Origin: Filomicrobium sp.
Lineage (GTDB): Bacteria > Pseudomonadota > Alphaproteobacteria > Rhizobiales > Hyphomicrobiaceae
Assembly: GCA_021775655.1 (NCBI GenBank)
Contig: JAJFHK010000172.1
Coordinates: forward strand, 1-6,667
Reading direction: 5' to 3'
DNA: 6,667 nt
Shown here: piece after piece, positions 1 to 5,542 of the stretch
Numbering within the stretch: the stretch's first letter is position 1
Layout: each line of letters starts with the position of its first letter
Program-made: the position numbers and the translations under genes
Notes under the pieces: model-generated
Told to the model about the DNA's origin: nothing
Database searches by the model: none
What the model saw: only the letters and a program-made list of their open reading frames with translations

Positions 1-2
1 CT

Positions 3-1442
3 GACATCGATAACCTTCTCGCCAACTACGAGTCCGGCGCTCGCACCGCACTTGAAGCTTATGCTGCACCGGCTGTCATCGGCTCGTCTTTTCTGGACCG
101 GGAGAGCTTCGACAAAGACTTAGCAACGCTACGGCTCATGCTGGAAGCCAATATCGAGGACATCAAGAGCAAGAGGAAGGAACCGAGTACACCAGCGAAG
201 TTAAAGGAAACCAAGCCGCTCTTTGCTGCCCTGAATGCCTATATCGATGCAGCGAATGCCAAGGTAAAATCGAACAACGATACGCTTCTCAATCTCGAAA
301 CGCGCAAGAAAACTCTTTCGTCGCAGATTTGGAAACGGTTGCTCGAAGATACCAAGGCTACCTTTGCGAAGTTCACGAAGGACAGCGGCGCGCTTGAGAA
401 GGCGATAATCGGACTGAATGGACAGATTACCAAACACATAGAAGAGTTCGAAGCTAAACAAGCCGAGCTCGAAGAAAACGAGCGCAAGATTACGAGCATT
501 AAGCCGACGATTGATGCGATCAACAAGCTACTCAAATCCTTCGGCTTCACGAATTTCCACCTTGTCGAGAGCGACGATAAGGGTTTTTATGCGGTGAAGC
601 GCCACGACGGTTCCGACGCAAAAGGCACGCTGAGCGAGGGCGAAAAGTCCTTCATCACCTTCTTGTATTTCTACCACCTGATCAGAGGGTCTTTTTCGGC
701 CAGTGGGGCCACAACCGACCGCATTATTGTATTCGACGATCCGGTATCAAGCCTTGATTCCGACATCCTGTTTATCGTTTGCAATCTCATTAAGGGGATT
801 GTCGCCGAGATGCGCGGCGGAAACACTTCGATCAAACAGGTTTTTGTCCTCACGCATAATATCTATTTTCACAAGGAAATTACATTTAACAAGAAGCGCA
901 GCGGCGGTGATGCGCTGCGGGACGAGACATTTTGGATCATTCGCAAATCGACGGTGCGCTCCGAACTCATCGCGTCGGTCGAAAATCCGATCAAGTCTAG
1001 CTACGAACTGCTCTGGCGGGAAGTCCGGCAAAAGCCGCCGTCAGACGCTGCCGTGCAAAACGTCATGCGCCGTATTCTAGAGCACTATTTCAAATTCTTT
1101 GGTGGAATCACACTGGAAGAGATCATCGAGAAATTCGAAGGGCAGGAAAAGATGATCTGCGGATCACTCCTGTCGTGGATCAATGACGGCTCACACTTTG
1201 CGAATGACGATCTGTTTATGTCCTGCGATGCTGGTCAAGTAGAGAGATATCTGGCTGTCTTTCAGCGAATTTTCGAGGAATCCGGCCATGGCGGCCATTA
1301 CAAAATGATGATGGGTGATGCGTATGTCGCCTTGCCCAAATCGGGATCAGAGCCGGGAGAGTCCAAGGAAATTGCCAAGGACGGACTGCAAAAGGAAACA
1401 AGTGATGCTGAGATAGTTGGCGACGCCCAAGATGGCACTTAA
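3..1442 (+). CDS. AAA_13-family ATPase, RloC/PrrC-like anticodon nuclease candidate (5' end missing)
   Basis: The reading frame is open from the first bases of the window, so the true start and the Walker A motif lie upstream; 479 residues are visible. Seen: charged, probably coiled-coil sequence around visible residues 80-170; an ABC signature LSEGEK (nt 630-647); a Walker B block IIVFDDPVSSLD (from nt 723); and an H-loop LTHN with its His codon at nt 855. This order is typical of the AAA_13 family, which includes the tRNA-cleaving PrrC and RloC. After the H-loop comes RRILE (Arg codon 1068, Glu codon 1080), then NDGSH (His codon 1194). This Arg-x3-Glu...His spacing resembles the catalytic triad reported for PrrC/RloC. 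No Cys-x2-Cys zinc hook is visible, but it could lie in the missing part. The last 45 or so residues are polar and probably disordered. Family assignment is strong; nuclease activity is inference, and the protein could be another AAA_13 defence ATPase. Confidence 0.85.
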   Translation, partial: DIDNLLANYESGARTALEAYAAPAVIGSSFLDRESFDKDLATLRLMLEANIEDIKSKRKEPSTPAKLKETKPLFAALNAYIDAANAKVKSNNDTLLNLETRKKTLSSQIWKRLLEDTKATFAKFTKDSGALEKAIIGLNGQITKHIEEFEAKQAELEENERKITSIKPTIDAINKLLKSFGFTNFHLVESDDKGFYAVKRHDGSDAKGTLSEGEKSFITFLYFYHLIRGSFSASGATTDRIIVFDDPVSSLDSDILFIVCNLIKGIVAEMRGGNTSIKQVFVLTHNIYFHKEITFNKKRSGGDALRDETFWIIRKSTVRSELIASVENPIKSSYELLWREVRQKPPSDAAVQNVMRRILEHYFKFFGGITLEEIIEKFEGQEKMICGSLLSWINDGSHFANDDLFMSCDAGQVERYLAVFQRIFEESGHGGHYKMMMGDAYVALPKSGSEPGESKEIAKDGLQKETSDAEIVGDAQDGT

Positions 1443-1457
1443 GATTTCCTCGGCACC

Positions 1458-1476
1458 CACTCCGAAAAATGGAGTG
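1458..1476 (+). other. Hairpin after the ATPase gene, terminator-like but without a T-tract
   Basis: CACTCC (1458-1463) and GGAGTG (1471-1476) form a perfect 6-bp stem around a 7-base A-rich loop, 15 bases after the ATPase stop codon. No run of T follows on the + strand, so it is not a canonical intrinsic terminator. It may be an mRNA 3'-end structure or chance. Confidence 0.3.
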
Positions 1477-1560
1477 CGCAACGTCGAGAGGGGGGCGTAG
1501 GAATTCTGGGAATCGCCTAGACATGGTGTGGTTTCAGTGCCAGTTGGGGCCAGATCTAGG

Positions 1561-2661
1561 ATGTATGAACTTGACCTTGAGACTTTCCAAAACGCCGTCC
1601 TCGTTGACGCTGCGGCGTTCTTCGATGCTTTTAGCGGTTATTCCGAACGGCTAACGCCACTTCAGCTTGCGGATATTTTTAACATCGTGGACCAAATTGT
1701 TCTGCGAGACCGGATAATACTCGTATCGAATTCGTCGACCCTTAGATCTGATATTTCGAAAGCATTGAACACGTGGAGCCAAGAAGGAGCACTTTGGCTA
1801 CCTAAGCGTCGGGTTAGCCCGCTCTCGATTGATACTGGTAGAGTTGCGCAAATCGAGGGTCTAGGGTCCGCTGAAAAGCGACGCGTGGCTCGGAGTGTCG
1901 GTCGGTTGGCTGCAGCCGAGAACGAATGGCGGTTGCCGGGTATGGCTTTGAGCGGCCAACGCTTCGTTTACGATGCCATAACAGCTGTCGACCTTGAAAG
2001 ACAACTGCTTCTTGACCTGACAACTCAGCTTGGGCAGATCGCGTCAACTATTGACCGTCAGTTGGGAGGCTCCGTCCCGATATCAACAGGGTTTGTGCGC
2101 CTTTCAATACCGCCCCTGGCGCTGTCAGTCTTCCAGAAGATTGACAGAATCGACCAGCTTCAGGAGGCTTCGCTTGAGGAGAGGCATAAGTTTCAGCAAC
2201 TGCGTCGGTCTTATCGTGATCTCGGCCAACTTCTCAGAGATGAACAGACCAGCGATGCCAAGAAACTAGCGGAAGTAAGAGCTTGGGAGTCGCAGTGGCA
2301 GACCCTGTTGCGTGGTGAAGATCTCTACGACTATTCATTTCAAGTTGGCACTCAGATCCTGCCTAAGCTCGTTGGAGCTCTGTCTGGATTGATGTCCCAA
2401 CCATCCGATGATCCAGCATCTGCACTCACGAATTTAGCACTTCCAATTGGGGAGGCTGCTGCCCAAGCGTATCGCGCCGCTGGGCCCAAGAGGTTTTTAA
2501 TGAGGCCAGTTTATTCAACCTTTCGCAACTACCTTGCAACAAACGGCGAGCAGAAGCGTGCCGAAATATTGAGGGTTGTCGGGCAGCAGCTTGAGTCAGC
2601 TAGACAGAGCAGTCATGTATCGTCGCGTTTTGGTCTGCCGGTGAGACACGATATGAACTAG
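1561..2661 (+). CDS. Unrecognised protein, 366 residues, between ATPase and HEPN-like genes
   Basis: I do not recognise the family. The start is uncertain. ATG 1561 (protein begins MYELDLETF) is chosen because the sequence looks natural from there; GTG 1528 and GTG 1537 are in-frame alternatives, and the frame is closed upstream by TAG at 1498-1500. None has a good Shine-Dalgarno; a GGGG run lies about 11 bases before ATG 1561. The protein is soluble, with no signal peptide or membrane segment. A hydrophobic patch near the N-terminus (IVDQIVLRDRIILVSN) suggests an alpha/beta core. A charged, probably long helical or coiled-coil section follows around residues 200-260. The C-terminal third is helical and basic. 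GC content looks lower than in parA or repA, consistent with acquired cargo. The gene lies 118 bases after the ATPase stop on the same strand, so a shared defence role is possible but rests only on position. Confidence 0.65.
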   Translation: MYELDLETFQNAVLVDAAAFFDAFSGYSERLTPLQLADIFNIVDQIVLRDRIILVSNSSTLRSDISKALNTWSQEGALWLPKRRVSPLSIDTGRVAQIEGLGSAEKRRVARSVGRLAAAENEWRLPGMALSGQRFVYDAITAVDLERQLLLDLTTQLGQIASTIDRQLGGSVPISTGFVRLSIPPLALSVFQKIDRIDQLQEASLEERHKFQQLRRSYRDLGQLLRDEQTSDAKKLAEVRAWESQWQTLLRGEDLYDYSFQVGTQILPKLVGALSGLMSQPSDDPASALTNLALPIGEAAAQAYRAAGPKRFLMRPVYSTFRNYLATNGEQKRAEILRVVGQQLESARQSSHVSSRFGLPVRHDMN

Positions 2662-2880
2662 CAGCCAGCCGCTGTGAGGTCTCCCGCCTCCCCTCCTCAA
2701 TTCTCCAGATCGACCGACGTTAGGATTGTGAATTTGGGGATGGACCAACAATCGATGGATGACGACATGAGAGCTAAGAAGTGACTTTCAGCCCACCCTA
2801 CGTAAGCCCAGAGGAACTGGCGCGAGAGCGAAACTTCTTGTTTGCATCTACAGATTCTTCACTGCAAACCGAGCTACTGA

Positions 2881-3492
2881 ATGACGAATGCAATGCGGGA
2901 CTATGGACGAGCAGATCTGTACCAGGCCAGGCTTGGGCTCACGCCCGAGATCGGGGTCCAGATCGCTGCAATCATAAGCTTTGCAGGCGCGATCGAGCAC
3001 TTTCTAGAAAGAGCGCTTTGGCGAATGCGCGGCATCAACCCCAAAGGCATCAAACCTGACACCGATGCAAAGATGATCACCGATCTTATCGGCATGCTTG
3101 AGAAGATTGGGGCTGAACTGCCGATTGACCGACAACGAGTGTTCGCAGCCACATGGTGCGATGCAGCCCGTTCGGCTTTTATTATCCGACACAACATCGC
3201 TCACGGTGTTCCGCTGAAGATGGGTAGCACCCTGGCATATATGCGCAATCCTCGATGGGAGGGCGAAAAGCGAAAGCGCGAGTTTGGCGACCTCTGGGCA
3301 GATCCTAATACGCTCGAACTTGTGCGCGATGCAATGGCCACGTTGTGTCGGCCGATAGCCGATGTCGCCTCCAACGGTTCCAGATTCGAGAACGTCGTGA
3401 CGCCCGAGGCGCTTCGTGCCATTCAAACCGCGAGATCTGTGCTGAGCGAGATCGCCAGCCAAAATTATCACCCAGGTTTCGAAAAGTATTGA
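2881..3492 (+). CDS. HEPN-like helical protein with RHNIAH motif, candidate RNase
   Basis: A 203-residue, mainly helical protein. Residues 22-50 form an amphipathic helix containing AIEHFLERAL, followed by another helix around 63-80. A third (84-108) ends in RHNIAHG (Arg103, His108; nt 3187-3207). The pattern R-[N/D/H]-x3-H is the hallmark of HEPN domains, many of which are metal-independent RNases in toxin-antitoxin and abortive-infection systems. Here the motif sits at the end of a long helix, as expected. No MNT-type nucleotidyltransferase partner is visible in the window. The start ATG 2881 directly follows an in-frame TGA (2878-2880) and has only a weak GAG as a ribosome-binding site. 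A different frame upstream (GTG 2781 to about 2880) also reads like protein, so the true N-terminus may lie there if a frameshift is present. The motif is clear; family membership and activity are inferred. Confidence 0.7.
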   Translation: MTNAMRDYGRADLYQARLGLTPEIGVQIAAIISFAGAIEHFLERALWRMRGINPKGIKPDTDAKMITDLIGMLEKIGAELPIDRQRVFAATWCDAARSAFIIRHNIAHGVPLKMGSTLAYMRNPRWEGEKRKREFGDLWADPNTLELVRDAMATLCRPIADVASNGSRFENVVTPEALRAIQTARSVLSEIASQNYHPGFEKY

Positions 3493-3516
3493 CTGCGGTC
3501 CAATCGCTTCCGCTTG

Positions 3517-3571
3517 TTTGCATTTGAACATTGTCGCGTCGCTCTACAGCGATGCAAATAGTGTGTTCAAA
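3517..3571. repeat. Two interlocking inverted repeats before the toxin-antitoxin promoter
   Basis: TTTGCAT (3517-3523) pairs with ATGCAAA (3552-3558), and TTTGAACA (3523-3530) pairs with TGTTCAAA (3564-3571). The two pairs cross rather than nest, so as RNA they would give a pseudoknot and as DNA two overlapping dyads. A short TCGCT/AGCGA hairpin (3538-3551 region) sits inside. The stretch lies between the HEPN-like gene and the antitoxin promoter. It may be a regulator site or transcript-end structure; no function can be assigned. Confidence 0.35.
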
Positions 3572-3610
3572 GTTGGTGCAGGGATGGTTTCAAGTTCAGG
3601 GCCGTGCCTC

Positions 3611-3639
3611 TTGCAAATTATTCGAATAATACCTATTAT
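3611..3639 (+). promoter_or_regulatory. Sigma70-type promoter of the toxin-antitoxin operon
   Basis: TTGCAA (3611-3616) matches the -35 consensus at four of six positions. TATTAT (3634-3639) matches the -10 consensus at five of six, with an ideal 17-base spacer. The block is strikingly AT-rich compared with its surroundings. Transcription would start about 3645-3648, leaving a very short leader before the antitoxin ATG at 3664. Confidence 0.6.
3617..3630. promoter_or_regulatory. Perfect 14-bp palindrome inside the promoter spacer, candidate antitoxin operator
   Basis: ATTATTCGAATAAT is a perfect palindrome that fills most of the spacer between the -35 and -10 elements. Phd/YefM antitoxins bind palindromes overlapping their own promoter to repress it, alone or with toxin. 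The position would block RNA polymerase directly. Confidence 0.6.
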
Positions 3640-3651
3640 ATGAATAATAGG
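3632..3651. promoter_or_regulatory. Second inverted repeat over the -10 box, candidate antitoxin operator
   Basis: CCTATTAT (3632-3639) and ATAATAGG (3644-3651) are perfect 8-base arms around a 4-base centre. The left arm contains the -10 box. The half-sites share the ATTAT core with the upstream palindrome, suggesting two adjacent dimers of one repressor. The right arm overlaps the start of the Shine-Dalgarno region of the antitoxin gene. Confidence 0.55.
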
Positions 3652-3663
3652 AAAGTTATTGAG

Positions 3664-3936
3664 ATGCAAGATATGAAGGTCACCACCGCTGAATTTATCA
3701 AGGGTTACGGGCGTTTGGCAGATCAGGCACTGAGCGAGCCGGTCGTCATCACTAAGAATGGCCGGGATCGGCTGGTGCTGATCTCGGTTGATGAATATGA
3801 GCGCCTCATCCTGCGCGATCGGCGTGTTTATCGTGCTGGCGAGGTGCCAGAAGACATTGCAGATGCCATCGCCAACGCCGAGCCGCCGCCTGAGTCCAAA
3901 GCCGTCGAGCGTAAGCTGAAACGCAAGACGCGCTAA
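3664..3936 (+). CDS. Phd/YefM-family antitoxin
   Basis: A 90-residue protein with the Phd/YefM fold pattern. An N-terminal helix follows MKVTTAEF, then comes the core PVVITKNGRDRLVLISVDEYERL (residues 26-48). The C-terminal half is charged and proline-containing, typical of the toxin-binding tail. ATG 3664 is chosen because AGGAAAG (3649-3655) sits 8 bases upstream and the start falls after the predicted transcription start. ATG 3640 and GTG 3604 are in frame but lie within the operator or promoter, and ATG 3673 is a weaker option. The protein should bind the two palindromes just upstream and neutralise the toxin encoded 3 bases downstream. Family call is confident; partner and operator are inferred from layout. 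Confidence 0.88.
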   Translation: MQDMKVTTAEFIKGYGRLADQALSEPVVITKNGRDRLVLISVDEYERLILRDRRVYRAGEVPEDIADAIANAEPPPESKAVERKLKRKTR

Positions 3937-3939
3937 ACG

Positions 3940-4374
3940 ATGGACATTCCGGAGCCGAAGCCTGCCCTCGTTATTCGCTATGCCTATCTGTGGGCCGATG
4001 AGCACGAAGCCGGATCAGAAGAAGCCCAGAAAGATCGCCCCGCCTGCATCGTCATGACCCTGCAGGGTGAGAGCGATAATGTTCGGGCAGCCGTCGTCCC
4101 CATCACGCACACACCGCCGAACACCGATGATGATGCGATCGAGATTCCAACCCTTATCAAGAACCACCTTGGACTCGACGATGCGCGCTCATGGGTGGTG
4201 GTGACGGAAATAAATGTGTTCAATTGGCCAGGTCCTGATCTGCGTCCTGCTGCGCCGAACAGCGATACAGCTGCGTTCGGTTATCTGCCGGCCGGTTTCT
4301 TCCGCACCGTTCGCGATCGGTTCGTTGCCAACATCAAGGCCGCCAAGGTGCAGCAAGTTCCACGTTCCGAATAA
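3940..4374 (+). CDS. PemK/MazF-like toxin of a type II toxin-antitoxin pair
   Basis: A 144-residue protein. MazF/PemK-like elements seen are an N-terminal beta segment ending RYAYLW, then KDRPACIVM (residues 31-39, the family's RP-x-V strand), and AAVVPITHTPP (50-60, the PIT strand). The C-terminal part, SWVVVTEINVF...GYLPAGFFRTVRDRF, matches the long variant often annotated as 'plasmid maintenance toxin (PemK-like)' in alphaproteobacteria. Members of this fold are sequence-specific mRNA endonucleases. The ATG follows the antitoxin stop by 3 bases, so the two are co-transcribed and probably translationally coupled. The partner is Phd/YefM-like rather than the AbrB-type MazE usual for MazF. 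Family assignment is good at motif level; cleavage specificity cannot be read from sequence. Confidence 0.82.
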   Translation: MDIPEPKPALVIRYAYLWADEHEAGSEEAQKDRPACIVMTLQGESDNVRAAVVPITHTPPNTDDDAIEIPTLIKNHLGLDDARSWVVVTEINVFNWPGPDLRPAAPNSDTAAFGYLPAGFFRTVRDRFVANIKAAKVQQVPRSE

Positions 4375-4385
4375 GAGCGCGTTGT

Positions 4386-4641
4386 CCACTTTACGTCCTG
4401 GCATTCCTACGTCACCACATGTCATCATGTCGAGATGCCGGCACACAGGCATTTTATCTATTCGACATTCCTACACTTCGCCATGCCTGCACGTGCGCAA
4501 TTCATGTTGCAGGCTTGCGGCCATGTACGCTTGCCTGCAAGTGCATACACCAACGTGCAGACTTGCCACACACCCCTCATGCCAATTTGCCGGCATGTGT
4601 TGATGTATGCAGTTTTGCGATTCAGCATGTGGGCATGAAGA
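4386..4641. repeat. Degenerate 8-bp array (CATG-Y-NNN), candidate centromere/operator of the ParA-RHH system
   Basis: The 260-base gap between toxin and parA holds no convincing gene; it is built in 8-base steps. In 32 successive octamers from 4386, position 1 is C in 26, position 2 is A in 20, position 3 is T in 21, position 4 is G in 18, and position 5 is a pyrimidine in 30. Eight units carry exact CATG in phase (4418, 4426, 4482, 4522, 4578, 4594, 4626, 4634), and others are CTTG or CATT. Only one CATG in the stretch (4503) is out of phase. The final box contains the parA start codon. RHH segregation proteins such as ParG bind short degenerate boxes at 8-bp spacing upstream of parA-type genes, so this is a strong candidate parS and autoregulatory site. 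No clear -35/-10 pair can be singled out within it. Confidence 0.75.
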
Positions 4642-5255
4642 TTATTAGTGTTGTGTCGCGCAAAGGAGGATCGGGGAAAACGACCCTGACGCTCAACCTT
4701 GCGATGGCTGCCATCGAAGCCGGTCAGAAAGTCGTGGTGATCGATCTTGATCCGCAGCAGTCCTCCTCGCGGTGCGCCAGACTGCGCTCGTCAGAAGAAC
4801 CCGTCATCGTCAGCGCCCATGCGCCAATCCTGCCGGCGCTGATCGAAAAGGCGCGCGAAGGCCGTGCCGATCTTGTTGTCATCGACACGCCGCCCGAGTC
4901 AGGCACCGCAGCGCTGCTCGCTGCGAAATCTGCAGACCTCATTCTCATTCCCTGTCAGCCCTCAGGCCTCGATCTTGATGCCGTTGGAGATACGGTGAAT
5001 ATCGCCAAGCTTGCCGGCAAGCCGGCAATGTTCGTGCTCAACGGCTGCAAGGCGGCAAGCTCGCTGGCGGATATGGCTGCTGACGTTTTGTCCGATTATC
5101 AAGTGCCGCTGGCCCCGGTGCGCATTGGCAGCCGGGTCGCGTTCGTTAAATCGCTCGCCGCCGGCAAAGGCGTTGTCGAGTTTGAACCCTCAGGCCGATC
5201 CGCCGATGAAATCCGACAGCTTTACATCCATACAAACCAACAAGGAGACACGTAG
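4635..5255 (+). CDS. parA: ParA-family partition ATPase (small, type Ib style)
   Basis: A 206-residue deviant-Walker ATPase. Walker A is KGGSGKTT (residues 10-17), with signature Lys10 and catalytic Lys15. The Walker A' block is VVVIDLDPQQSS (Asp39), and Walker B is DLVVIDTPP (Asp84). There is no N-terminal helix-turn-helix domain, which with the length places it with small type Ib ParA proteins working with an RHH partner. The start ATG 4635 puts Walker A at the expected distance. Longer in-frame starts (ATG 4419) would only translate the repeat array into Cys/His-rich nonsense. The protein is expected to bind ATP and nucleoid DNA and move the plasmid via the RHH-centromere complex. The RHH gene follows at 2 bases. 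No strong Shine-Dalgarno precedes the start. Confidence 0.93.
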   Translation: MKIISVVSRKGGSGKTTLTLNLAMAAIEAGQKVVVIDLDPQQSSSRCARLRSSEEPVIVSAHAPILPALIEKAREGRADLVVIDTPPESGTAALLAAKSADLILIPCQPSGLDLDAVGDTVNIAKLAGKPAMFVLNGCKAASSLADMAADVLSDYQVPLAPVRIGSRVAFVKSLAAGKGVVEFEPSGRSADEIRQLYIHTNQQGDT

Positions 5256-5272
5256 ACATGTCGACACGTCCA
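5217..5272. repeat. Second 8-bp periodic series over the RHH gene start
   Basis: Seven consecutive octamers starting at 5217, 5225, 5233, 5241, 5249, 5257 and 5265 all begin with CA and end with A. The unit at 5257, CATGTCGA, is identical to the unit at 4426 in the main array and contains the RHH start codon. The neighbouring boxes at 5249 and 5265 are CACG. The series covers the end of parA, the Shine-Dalgarno AAGGAG and the first RHH codons. It may be a secondary binding site for the RHH protein; the periodicity is seen, the function is inferred. Confidence 0.5.
5242..5247 (+). promoter_or_regulatory. Strong Shine-Dalgarno of the RHH gene
   Basis: AAGGAG ends 10 bases before ATG 5258 and fixes that start. 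It lies inside the coding end of parA and inside the second 8-bp series, so binding there could affect expression of the RHH gene. The contrast with parA, which lacks such a site, suggests the RHH protein is made in excess over ParA. Confidence 0.7.
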
Positions 5273-5542
5273 AATCCATTGCGCGAAGCCGTGATGGGTA
5301 TTCAAAACAAGCCCGCTGAAAAAACACCAACCGTTTCCGTTGTGCCGGAGCCTGCTCCCAAGGTAGTTCGAACCACTGCGCCCTCGCGCATCGGCAAGCG
5401 TAGCGTATCAGGGCACTTTTCGCCTGAGGTCTCACGCCAGCTGCGTATTCTTGCAGCAGAAGCTGATCGCACCGTGCAGGGTCTTCTCGAAGAAGCCCTC
5501 AACGATCTGTTTCGCAAACACGAGAAAAGCGCCATCTGCTGA
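5258..5542 (+). CDS. Ribbon-helix-helix DNA-binding partition/regulatory protein (ParB/ParG-like role)
   Basis: A 94-residue basic protein. The first 45 residues are Pro/Lys/Arg-rich and probably flexible. A beta strand follows at about residues 48-54 (RSVSGHF), then helix A (55-69, SPEVSRQLRILAAEA) and helix B (72-86, TVQGLLEEALNDLFR). This is the RHH fold, which dimerises and inserts the strand pair into the DNA major groove. In type Ib partition loci such a protein (for example ParG) binds the centromere, represses the operon and uses its mobile N-terminus to stimulate ParA; Arg4 and Arg9 could serve there, but this is inference. Its stop TGA overlaps the repA ATG by one base. The two 8-bp arrays are its obvious candidate targets. 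An alternative is a copy-number regulator of repA; both roles may apply. Confidence 0.82.
   Translation: MSTRPNPLREAVMGIQNKPAEKTPTVSVVPEPAPKVVRTTAPSRIGKRSVSGHFSPEVSRQLRILAAEADRTVQGLLEEALNDLFRKHEKSAIC

Noticed and set aside
2724..2753. GATTGT/ACAATC inverted repeat as a terminator of the unrecognised gene
   Set aside because: The 6-bp arms are 18 bases apart, the stem is bulged and AT-rich, and no T-tract follows.
2728..2784. Tiny frame ending MDQQSMDDDMRAKK before GTG 2781, with a GTGA overlap
   Set aside because: It is only 14-18 codons, with no clear ribosome-binding site, and simply continues the frame of the preceding gene after its TAG.
3004..3531. Minus-strand open frame of 175 codons opposite the HEPN-like gene
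   Set aside because: It mirrors the + strand coding frame. The + strand frame has the helix pattern and RHNIAH motif, while this one shows no domain.
3544..4005. Minus-strand open frame of 153 codons opposite the antitoxin
   Set aside because: It runs antisense through the promoter and the clear Phd/YefM gene; its composition looks like an antisense shadow.
4436..4595. TGCCGGCA palindromes at 4436 and 4588 as a separate operator pair
   Set aside because: They sit in different registers of the 8-bp array and can be chance by-products of its TG-C boxes; nothing else links them.
4419..4634. Longer N-terminus of ParA beginning at ATG 4419
   Set aside because: The added 72 residues are a Cys/His-rich translation of the 8-bp array, and ParA proteins of this type begin just before Walker A, as from ATG 4635.
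4214..4638. Overlapping + strand frames through the toxin end and the array (4214-4603, 4435-4638)
   Set aside because: They translate the array or shadow the toxin gene, with no domain pattern and no ribosome-binding site.
4386..4641. CRISPR array
   Set aside because: The units are 8 bp, degenerate and continuous, with no long identical repeats and no unique spacers of CRISPR length.
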